From a virus: a DNA stretch of 23,876 nt. Every line of letters starts with the position of its first letter. Within the stretch, counting starts at the first letter, position 1. The notes beneath the pieces were generated by a model that was not told the origin of the DNA, did not search any database, and worked only from the letters and a program-made list of their open reading frames with translations. Shown in pieces: positions 10,101 through 14,984 of this stretch. The stretch covers positions 1 through 23,876 of the IMG/VR virus record IMGVR_UViG_3300029787_000223. One strand, written 5' to 3'. The translations under genes were made by a program, and so were the position numbers.

Positions 10101-11127
10101 AAATCTTACTAAAGAAACTGTTTCGCAACTAGCAGAACCTTTTATTAGTAGAACTATTTTAGCAGATGTTCTTTATGATGTTGGTTATGCTTTAACTGAT
10201 CCTGAAGGAAGAACTAGAAAAGGAAAAGAAATGTTTCCTAAAGAACTAGAGTTTAGTGAAAAGTTAAGTACTTTTGCTTATCACGCTCTTGATAAATTAG
10301 GGCCGGGATCTTTAGTATCGGTAATGGATTTAATTGACGCTCAATCAGAAGAACCTAATAAATTTACAGGTAAGCCAAAACCTAAAGAGTTAGAATATTT
10401 AAAATTTATTTCTAGTGTTAATTTTAAAAAATTAGATGTAGAAGATAGAATGCTTTATTCAGCAATGGAGTACAACAAAGAAGTAAATACTCTACTAAGT
10501 TTAGGTATAAACTATGAAAATACTTTAGAAGACATTGAAAAAAGATATTTAGCAAGAGAAAAAAGAAGATATAAATTAGAGCAAGAGTTTGCAAGAAAAA
10601 TACAAGCAAGTATTAAATTAGTAGGAGAACCAAAAACTTTTGAGTATTTAAATAAGGCTAATGTTCCTAAACAAAAAATAAAACTTTTAATAGACAATAT
10701 ATTTATGCCTAATCCTATTGGAAATAATAAAAATATAATGACAGCTATATTAGAAAAAACACCATTTGATAAAGATTCTTCTGAGTTTCAAGATTTTGCT
10801 TTAAGAAATAGTAGAGCTTATATGAGAATGGCAAATACACCTCTTATTAGAGTTGATGATGAAAAAGAAAACATTAACAAAATGAGAGAGCTTCAAAATT
10901 TAAATACAGAAGACTTTTTAAGACTTGGATTTAACATAGGCGGTGAAGTATCTACAGTCATCCCTAATGCCCCTATAGAGCCAGATGAGCGTGTTAACAA
11001 GCTTACTGGACTCCCCTACAATGAAACCGCAGGAACGGCTTATATGGACTTTGATGACCCTGTAAGGCCATTGAGTATGTCAAAGGGCGGTAAAGTACTA
11101 AAAGTATTAAAGAGGAAATGTGTTTAA
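7129..11127 (+). CDS. Very large internal/ejection-type virion protein
   Basis: 1332 aa from the ATG at 7129, giving MTDSYTLSKDPF. A longer in-frame start at 7042 would overlap the previous gene by 83 nt and add 29 residues of unrelated hydrophobic sequence, so I reject it. The protein is rich in Lys, Glu, Asn and Phe, with no recognisable transglycosylase or peptidase motif. Residues ~60-200 contain Gly/Ala/hydrophobic stretches. The C-terminal ~70 residues (GFNIGGEV, a P-D-E-R-x-N-K-L-T-G-L-P-Y-N-E segment, AGTAYMD and a final Gly/Lys/Val tail) resemble an ending I recall from giant proteins of marine phages. Size, position just before the endolysin, and the T7-type replication genes suggest the counterpart of a podovirus core/ejection protein. 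This is inference. Confidence 0.75.
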   Translation: MTDSYTLSKDPFATNLTAPEKEIYRPTIDPFTNQIIKDEKELEEFKEDKSYTADALRSLMGFGDKLVNIPIDVLNKVSENVTGKPLVTERMKQIRNLNVMRSGALPFETVGVDTQPFIDKVLTPEGDIKETETVPGMALDIAPIFVLAQRAQASKTLKNLGIKSGTKRAVIGGGLANQIINEKGDENFFNFLEDLVEVPVLEDAISFMAEKEEDPETVRRLKLVGEELTFLAVSELLGSALKADYKSFLNFDKPVELLSKTEKGELFVDLLREKKNKIQSGTANFFGKTDFKGKYFEESEFIARLREVTKGNVKPKEIQEIPKGSEQVAKQQGASFSSLLTRLTGGLFTSRGYFSSRAYNAFEDSIYAQRQSIRQAENTANRLQRTLDDIVKNNPQSDIKEKVSAIFEEGKLDFSFIPKGSSLENQVKAVSVAFDLPENVATELLQARNQIDELSRNLLNSPNIPKQFKDSITKGMNSYIRRSYRLYEDSNYTPSDDVRKRAREFLIKDFKQKNKNITNEEATAQADNFLNEILETKNITETGQYFNRVEKINTQILQGRKDIPEELRTFMGEIKEPADNIILTVSKMAKFSETSRFFGVLKDLGESGGYIFNAKTVRPEGYDQIITGTNSTLDGMYTSKEMITALKNEQGKITSLRQFDTYRKFLNVQGRIQKYKTIYSHLTHMKNMTGGGVMSLANGINPLSKEGKESFTILYNSLAKKGGKELDEVYEKFLRLGIVNTNVTVNEFRDLITTGYKTTTDGFKWLDNKPYGRGVNKKLVVPIEKGLNAIQDIYIATDDFYKINTYLHELKILKKANTGKPIEVLEAEAARITQNTYPNYDKVPPFIKSLRDFPLGSFVSFPAESIRVNVNVIKQGFKEMSSENPVLVQRGKVRLSSLIATQSAVPAASFATGQLVFGGDEEKVKAAQILSEEPWSKATPRIFNQDEDGNILYFDTVTHDPFSATKEPITTIVKDILDGNIKEEDLDVRLLNLTKETVSQLAEPFISRTILADVLYDVGYALTDPEGRTRKGKEMFPKELEFSEKLSTFAYHALDKLGPGSLVSVMDLIDAQSEEPNKFTGKPKPKELEYLKFISSVNFKKLDVEDRMLYSAMEYNKEVNTLLSLGINYENTLEDIEKRYLAREKRRYKLEQEFARKIQASIKLVGEPKTFEYLNKANVPKQKIKLLIDNIFMPNPIGNNKNIMTAILEKTPFDKDSSEFQDFALRNSRAYMRMANTPLIRVDDEKENINKMRELQNLNTEDFLRLGFNIGGEVSTVIPNAPIEPDERVNKLTGLPYNETAGTAYMDFDDPVRPLSMSKGGKVLKVLKRKCV

Positions 11128-11481
11128 ATGGAAAGTTTTAAATATTTTAAATTAGAAGATTTTAACTGCCAAGAAACAGGCGAGAACGGAATGCAAGAGT
11201 ACTTTATTCGTAGGTTAGACTGCTTACGAGAGGCTTGTGGTTTTCCGTTTTATATTACTAGTGGTTATAGAAGTCCAAATCATAGCATAGAAAAAGCTAA
11301 GAAAACTCCGGGGCAACACGCTAAAGGTATAGCGGCTGACATAGCAGTTAAAGATGGAGTACAAAGAATGCAAATTGTAAAACAAGCATGTGCTTTAGGA
11401 TTCACAGGTATTGGAGTTGCTAAAGGCTTTGTGCATGTAGATATAAGAGATACAAACACCCCTGTATTGTGGGGATATTAA
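11128..11481 (+). CDS. Peptidase M15 family endolysin (D-Ala-D-Ala carboxypeptidase-like)
   Basis: 117 aa, beginning directly after the TAA of the giant virion gene, with AGAGGAAA upstream. It shows the M15A pattern: SGYRSPNHS at ~45-53, H64-x6-D71 in HAKGIAADI, and VHVDIR with H103. H64, D71 and H103 are the expected zinc ligands, and D105 follows. The whole protein is this single domain, with no signal peptide or separate wall-binding domain. The expected role is cleaving peptidoglycan cross-links for lysis, reaching the periplasm through the holin encoded three genes downstream. The family assignment is strong; the exact bond cleaved is not shown by sequence. Confidence 0.9.
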   Translation: MESFKYFKLEDFNCQETGENGMQEYFIRRLDCLREACGFPFYITSGYRSPNHSIEKAKKTPGQHAKGIAADIAVKDGVQRMQIVKQACALGFTGIGVAKGFVHVDIRDTNTPVLWGY

Positions 11482-11493
11482 TAGGAGCATATT

Positions 11494-11796
11494 ATGAGTG
11501 ATTCAATTAAAGTGCCTACATGGGCTTTGCCTTTGATAGTTAGTTTATTTGTTGGTGCTATTAGCTATGGTGCGGCCCAAGCAAATGCACAAGCAACCGC
11601 GAAAGAAGTAGAGCGTGTAGAAAAGATTGTAGAAAAAGTACAAGAAAGTACAACCGACAATTCAAAGAAAACCGCCTTAAATGAGCAAATGATACAGCAG
11701 ATAGCTGATGGTTTATCTCAGCAAGTAGAAATATCTAAAGCTACTGACGCAAAATTATCTAGACTAATAGACATAATGATTGAAAACAGACAATGA
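11494..11796 (+). CDS. Single-TM protein with periplasmic coiled coil, lysis-associated
   Basis: 100 aa with a strong AGGAGC ribosome site 7 bases before the ATG. One membrane segment lies at ~9-29 (WALPLIVSLFVGAISYGAA), then an Ala/Gln linker and a charged helix with heptad-like spacing (residues ~35-98). There is no enzymatic motif. It sits between the endolysin and the holin and overlaps the next gene by ATGA. The topology fits an inner-membrane spanin or an accessory holin; the sequence alone does not decide between them. Confidence 0.75.
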   Translation: MSDSIKVPTWALPLIVSLFVGAISYGAAQANAQATAKEVERVEKIVEKVQESTTDNSKKTALNEQMIQQIADGLSQQVEISKATDAKLSRLIDIMIENRQ

Positions 11797-12035
11797 AATT
11801 AGTAATTGCTTTAATCGTTTTAATTGATGGTGTTCCAGATGATTCTAAAAAAACTTATTATAATAACCCAAGTCATTGTGAGTACGTTGCTCAAATGCTC
11901 ACCAGACAAAGAAGATATTATATGGGTGTTGAGGAAGGTACAGTTTTCTGCCGCCCAGAATGGGTTGAAAAAGACACAACAGTAACTAGATTAAATGTAA
12001 TACCGCGACCAAAGGTTGAAGAGGAAGAAGAATGA
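11793..12035 (+). CDS. Small protein with hydrophobic start and acidic tail, unknown
   Basis: 80 aa. The start codon overlaps the previous stop (ATGA), and its own stop overlaps the next start, so it is translationally coupled inside the lysis cassette. The first ~12 residues (MKLVIALIVLID) are hydrophobic but too short for a convincing signal peptide. Two Cys lie at ~29 and 53, Tyr/Arg-rich sequence lies between them, and the protein ends in five consecutive Glu. No family was recognised. Confidence 0.65.
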   Translation: MKLVIALIVLIDGVPDDSKKTYYNNPSHCEYVAQMLTRQRRYYMGVEEGTVFCRPEWVEKDTTVTRLNVIPRPKVEEEEE

Positions 12036-12397
12036 TAGAAAAATTAATAGCTCCAGTATCAGGACTACTAGATAAGTTTATTCCTGATGCAGATCAAAAA
12101 GCTAAGTTAGCCCATGAGATAGCAACTCTTTCAGAAAAACAACATCAAGAAGTTATGTTGCAACAAATAGAGCTTGCAAAGATAGAAGCACAAGGCAGTA
12201 TGCTACAGCGAACTTGGAGGCCGATGATTGGACATTGTTGTTGGGTTGGGTTAGGATATAACGTAATCATAAGTCCATTTCTAGGTATTTGGTTGCCAGT
12301 ACCGGAGATACAGAGCGACCTACTTTATCCTGTTTTGCTTGGAATGTTGGGAATGTCAGGAATTAGAGGAATAGAAAGAGTTAAGGGAAAAGCATAA
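12032..12397 (+). CDS. Holin of the three-TM superfamily (gene-transfer-agent holin type)
   Basis: 121 aa. The N-terminal ~55 residues are helical and charged (LLDKFIPDADQKAKLAHEIA, then Gln/Glu-rich). This leads to the typical TWRPMIGHCCWVGLGYN entry into a membrane segment, with further hydrophobic segments at ~75-92 and ~97-112 and a basic C-terminus. Arrangement and the W-R-P motif match the 'holin of 3TMs, for gene-transfer release' family as I know it. It would form inner-membrane lesions that let the M15 endolysin reach the wall. Starts and stops overlap both neighbours. Confidence 0.85.
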   Translation: MIEKLIAPVSGLLDKFIPDADQKAKLAHEIATLSEKQHQEVMLQQIELAKIEAQGSMLQRTWRPMIGHCCWVGLGYNVIISPFLGIWLPVPEIQSDLLYPVLLGMLGMSGIRGIERVKGKA

Positions 12398-12582
12398 TGG
12401 CTGTTAAAAAGAAAAAGTCTACAGTAAATAAAGCAGGAAACTACACTAAGCCTACAATGCGTAAAAGATTATTTAATAGAATTAAAGCAGGATCAAAGGG
12501 CGGTAAGCCGGGTCAATGGTCAGCGCGAAAAGCACAGATGTTAGCTAAAGAATATAAAGCCAAAGGGGGCGGTTACAAGTAA
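12397..12582 (+). CDS. Small basic protein with KGGKPGQWSARKAQ motif
   Basis: 61 aa, very Lys-rich, with the ATG sharing one base with the previous stop. The central motif AGSKGGKPGQWSARKAQ and the terminal KGGGYK are a conserved signature I recall from phage and environmental small proteins (possibly Pfam DUF5872, from memory). The function is unknown; the composition suggests nucleic-acid contact. A run of five G's near the 3' end (12564-12569 region) opens an alternative frame discussed with the next element. Confidence 0.75.
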   Translation: MAVKKKKSTVNKAGNYTKPTMRKRLFNRIKAGSKGGKPGQWSARKAQMLAKEYKAKGGGYK

Positions 12583-12679
12583 GACAACAATATACGTTCA
12601 TCCTTATTTAAGGACGGAAGTAGGCATGGGGCCGAAGGAACGCGATTGATTAACAGTCAATTACGTTATGGAGGTTAAT
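12583..12679 (+). other. Intergenic element with possible three-way-junction RNA fold
   Basis: 97 nt without an ordinary gene in an otherwise gap-free module. Three helices can form: P1 CGTTC (12595-12599) with GAACG (12638-12642); P2 TCCTT (12601-12605) with AAGGA (12610-12614), loop ATTT; P3 GGC (12623-12625) with GCC (12631-12633), loop ATGGG. The purine-rich linkers are CGGAAGTA and GAAG. The same bases read in one frame as HPYLRTEVGMGPKERD followed by TGA. A -1 shift would continue as LINSQLRYGG and stop at the ribosome site of the next gene. It could be a structured RNA, a frameshifted small gene, or both. Confidence 0.35.
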
Positions 12680-12796
12680 ATGACTAAACAACAAAACACG
12701 CAAAAAGTATATAGAGGTGTTAAATACAACGCAGTTAAAAAAGAAACTTCTCAATTAAACCAAGGTGTTTATCGCGGAGTTAAGTGGAGTAAATAG
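12680..12796 (+). CDS. 38-aa basic protein with duplicated YRGVK motif
   Basis: The ATG at 12680 follows GGAGG with a 5-nt spacer, one of the best ribosome sites in the window, which supports this very short gene. The protein contains YRGVKY near the N-terminus (11-16) and YRGVKW at the C-terminus (32-37), joined by a Lys/Gln/Asn linker. A double YRG-V/L-x-aromatic arrangement is typical of DUF4278 proteins, mostly cyanobacterial; the resemblance is from memory and the rest does not align clearly. Function unknown. Confidence 0.65.
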   Translation: MTKQQNTQKVYRGVKYNAVKKETSQLNQGVYRGVKWSK

Positions 12797-12805
12797 GAGA
12801 GTAAC

Positions 12806-12958
12806 ATGAAAGTAAAAGCCCCCTCTGGTTATCATTGGATGAAGCAAAAGAATGGAGCATATAATCTAATGAAACATACTGGTAAGTTTGTACCGCACAA
12901 AGGTGCATCTTTAGAAGCTAATTTTAAAATACAAAAGTTACATGACAAAAAGAAATGA
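12806..12958 (+). CDS. 50-aa basic protein, KAPSGYHWMKQKNG type
   Basis: The ATG at 12806 is preceded by AGGAGAG, and the stop TGA overlaps the ATG of the next gene. The sequence begins MKVKAPSGYHWMKQKNGAYN and continues with LMKHTGKF. Lys and His are abundant, with no Cys and no membrane segment. I recall similar short proteins in marine phage late regions but know no function. It fills part of what would otherwise look like a 370-nt gap. Confidence 0.65.
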   Translation: MKVKAPSGYHWMKQKNGAYNLMKHTGKFVPHKGASLEANFKIQKLHDKKK

Positions 12959-13245
12959 AAAGTTTTTTATTATGGGTACATGAAAGTTGGGAACTAGTAA
13001 TGAATGCAAAAGTAAACCCACTTAGATACATTCCTGATCCTAGTCTACAAGCATATTTTACTATTGTTTTATTTACAATGTGGAGTTGTTTTTTTGGATT
13101 ACTTTGTTCATATTGGGGTGGGTTGTTTGCAAGCTATGATACTTTTACAAGCATAGTTGTTCATTTATTAATTGTTATTCCTATTATTATAACTAACTCT
13201 GTATTTAAAGAAGCAGAAAAATATAGGATAAAAGATGGCACTTAA
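12955..13245 (+). CDS. Two-TM small membrane protein
   Basis: 96 aa, ATGA overlap with the previous gene. Residues ~30-57 (SLQAYFTIVLFTMWSCFFGLLCSYWGGLF, abbreviated here) and ~65-80 (IVVHLLIVIPIIIT) are hydrophobic enough for two membrane segments, with a charged C-terminal tail (FKEAEKYRIKDGT). It may take part in lysis or in altering the host membrane; no family was recognised. The next gene starts inside its last codons. Confidence 0.7.
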   Translation: MKSFLLWVHESWELVMNAKVNPLRYIPDPSLQAYFTIVLFTMWSCFFGLLCSYWGGLFASYDTFTSIVVHLLIVIPIIITNSVFKEAEKYRIKDGT

Positions 13246-13480
13246 AAAATCTCAAAAGTCTTTAAAGTCTTGGACAAAACAAAAGTGGCGAACTAAGAGT
13301 GGTAAAAAATCTTCTAAAACTGGCGAAAGATATCTCCCCGAAAAAGCTATAAAGGCTTTAAGTGCTAAAGAATATGCGGCAACTACGCGCAAAAAAAGAG
13401 AAGATACAAAGAAAGGAAAGCAACATTCAAAACAACCAAAGCGAATAGCTAAGAAAACGAGGTCATACAGAAAGAAATGA
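13235..13480 (+). CDS. 81-aa highly basic protein, unknown
   Basis: About one third Lys/Arg. It contains KSLKSWTKQKWRTKSGK, a TGERYLPEKAIKALSAKEYAA segment and a basic tail ending RSYRKK. It overlaps the previous gene by 11 nt and the next by ATGA. The pattern is one I associate with conserved marine-phage small proteins. DNA or RNA binding, perhaps as a packaged basic protein, is a guess from composition only. Confidence 0.75.
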   Translation: MALKKSQKSLKSWTKQKWRTKSGKKSSKTGERYLPEKAIKALSAKEYAATTRKKREDTKKGKQHSKQPKRIAKKTRSYRKK

Positions 13481-13686
13481 AAACAAAACTTTTATTTTGT
13501 TTGCTTTTAGGAGCATGTACTAATATTAATCAACCTAAATTTGAAGGTGAATCTTTATTAAATGTAGATACATTTTATTGTCCTAAAGATATGGTTAAAT
13601 ATTGTGAAGGAAGAAATAAAAATAATTTAGAATGTGGATGTGTGACTCAACAATCTTTAAGTCAAGCTTTTGAATTTTTAAGATGA
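13477..13686 (+). CDS. Small predicted lipoprotein
   Basis: 69 aa. The N-terminus MKTKLLFCLLLGAC has a basic start, a hydrophobic core and the lipobox L-L-G-A-C, predicting cleavage before Cys14. The mature part is ~56 residues with four Cys in the last 37 (YCPKDMVKYCEGR, ECGC), probably two disulfides in the periplasm. It could be an outer-membrane spanin partner for the single-TM coiled-coil protein at 11494-11796, but it lacks the Pro-rich character common to small o-spanins. It overlaps both neighbours. Confidence 0.7.
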   Translation: MKTKLLFCLLLGACTNINQPKFEGESLLNVDTFYCPKDMVKYCEGRNKNNLECGCVTQQSLSQAFEFLR

Positions 13687-13817
13687 GTTGGTTAGAAGAC
13701 TACAACGGAGACGGAGCTAGATGGTGGCACGTTATAGTTTTAATTGTACCCATAATTAGTTTTATTGTTTATGTTCTTTTGTTTGGTGGTGAACCAGAGG
13801 TACAGATAAATGAGTAA
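13683..13817 (+). CDS. 44-aa single-TM protein
   Basis: The ATG at 13683 overlaps the previous stop (ATGA), and the gene ends 8 nt inside the next gene. The N-terminus MSWLEDYNGDGARWW is soluble and acidic. Residues ~16-35 (HVIVLIVPIISFIVYVLLF) form one membrane helix, followed by a short acidic tail. No family was recognised. Exact fit between two coupled genes is the main support. Confidence 0.6.
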   Translation: MSWLEDYNGDGARWWHVIVLIVPIISFIVYVLLFGGEPEVQINE

Positions 13818-14100
13818 AAAGAAAGATTCTAGATTATCAAGGGCAGGAGTTAGTGGATACAATAAACCGAAGCGTACCCCTAGTCACCCTAAGAAAAGCC
13901 ACATTGTTGTGGCAAAAGAAGGTGACAAAATTAAGACGATTAGATTCGGTCAACAAGGAGCCAAAACCGCAGGTAAACCCAAGGCAGGTGAATCATCTCG
14001 TATGAAAAAGAAGAGAGCAAGTTTTAAAGCAAGACACGCTAAGAATATAGCTAAAGGCAAAATGTCTGCGGCATATTGGGCGAACCGTACCAAGTGGTGA
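13810..14100 (+). CDS. DUF6321-like basic protein
   Basis: 96 aa, rich in Lys, Arg, Ser and Gly. The opening SRLSRAGVSGYNKPKRTP, the middle VVAKEGDKIKTIRFGQQG and the end FKARHAKNIAKGKMSAAYWA match the family I know as DUF6321, common in phage late regions; recalled, not searched. Function unknown. Its start lies 8 nt inside the 44-aa gene and the next small gene begins 4 nt after its stop. Confidence 0.8.
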   Translation: MSKKKDSRLSRAGVSGYNKPKRTPSHPKKSHIVVAKEGDKIKTIRFGQQGAKTAGKPKAGESSRMKKKRASFKARHAKNIAKGKMSAAYWANRTKW

Positions 14101-14103
14101 GAG

Positions 14104-14262
14104 ATGAAGAAGTTTTGGAGTCTGTGGGCATTAAGCCTAGGAGAAAATGTGGAAGAAGCAGACTCAGACGCTCATAAAGTTGCTGTCATCAAAACAACGA
14201 TAGTTGTTATAAATCTAATATGTTGTTTCTGTATTATACTAAAAACATTTTCATTTATTTAA
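14104..14262 (+). CDS. 52-aa membrane protein, last gene of rightward module
   Basis: ATG at 14104, just after the DUF6321-like gene, with GAG-type upstream sequence from that gene's end. The N-terminus MKKFWSLWALSLGE is followed by an acidic stretch (ENVEEADSD) and one hydrophobic helix (~27-47, VAVIKTTIVVINLICCFCII). I recall similar 'W-L-W-x-x-S-L-G-E ... VxIxxxI' proteins in marine phages. Its TAA (14260-14262) lies inside the 3' end of the convergent minus-strand gene. Confidence 0.6.
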   Translation: MKKFWSLWALSLGENVEEADSDAHKVAVIKTTIVVINLICCFCIILKTFSFI

Positions 14263-14761
14263 ATTTAAATTCCATTAATTTATACCAAAGAGTTTCTATA
14301 GGTTCTAAGTCATTATGATTCATGACTAATCTATCCCCATATCCAAAATTATTTTCATAGCTTTTAGTTTCAAAATTTTTTTTACTTATCCATCCATTAA
14401 CACGCATAACATTAGGGTCTTTTGTTTTACCTACAAGCACAGCAATTTGAGATTTAAATTTTTCTAGGTTATCAAAAATAAGTTTTCCATATTCTAAATT
14501 ATTAAATTTAACATCTATACTATAATCATCAAACCATAAATCAACTCCGCCATCACTAGCTACATTAATAGTAGGTAACTCTAAATTAAAAAGTCTAGCT
14601 ATTGCAAACTCAGCTTTAAAACCATATATATTAGCTTCAACTCTCGATTGATTTTTATTATCTAGACGAGGTTTAAAACCTTGCATTTCACATAACTTTA
14701 CTGTGTCTGCACCCATTAAAGAACAGGTGTGTGCGTCTTTTTTACTTAATCTAATTAACAT
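14255..14761 (-). CDS. PD-(D/E)XK nuclease-like protein
   Basis: 168 aa, the last gene of the leftward operon. Candidate catalytic residues follow the PD-(D/E)XK order: E51 in GFKAEFAIARLF, D74 in GGVDLWFDD, then D83-V-K85 in YSIDVKF. This resembles restriction-endonuclease-like folds. Whether it is an active nuclease is unproved. Its start is 1 nt after the stop of the small gene upstream, and its end overlaps the opposing 52-aa gene by 8 bp. A function in host DNA degradation or recombination is inferred from fold and operon. Confidence 0.65.
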   Translation of the reverse strand: MLIRLSKKDAHTCSLMGADTVKLCEMQGFKPRLDNKNQSRVEANIYGFKAEFAIARLFNLELPTINVASDGGVDLWFDDYSIDVKFNNLEYGKLIFDNLEKFKSQIAVLVGKTKDPNVMRVNGWISKKNFETKSYENNFGYGDRLVMNHNDLEPIETLWYKLMEFKFK

Positions 14762-14762
14762 T

Positions 14763-14984
14763 TTAAATATGACTCAAAGATTTTAATTCTTTTTCTAAAT
14801 AGAAATGCATTTCTTCTAACTTAGGTTTTGCAAGACCTACTAGTTTTTTCATAATATTTAATTCATTATCTTTAAAGACTCTAGACAAATGATTCTCAGG
14901 GACACTACTAAGTTCTGTTATAATAGTGCCACTAGAATCTATAATAACTTTAAAGCTTATAATGTTAGCTTCATTGTATTTCAC
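14763..14984 (-). CDS. 73-aa protein with GTG start, unknown
   Basis: The start codon is GTG (14982-14984), 14 nt inside the RNR gene's 3' end, with AGGAAC upstream. A beta-like N-terminal half (ANIISFKVIIDSSGTIITEL) is followed by a helical half (ELNIMKKLVGLAKPKLEEMHF and on). No family was recognised. Coupling to the reductase may be only operon packing. Confidence 0.65.
   Translation of the reverse strand: MKYNEANIISFKVIIDSSGTIITELSSVPENHLSRVFKDNELNIMKKLVGLAKPKLEEMHFYLEKELKSLSHI

Noticed and set aside
14250-14272. AT-only palindromes near the convergent gene ends as a terminator
   Set aside because: They are too weak, have no GC stem, and lie within coding sequence.
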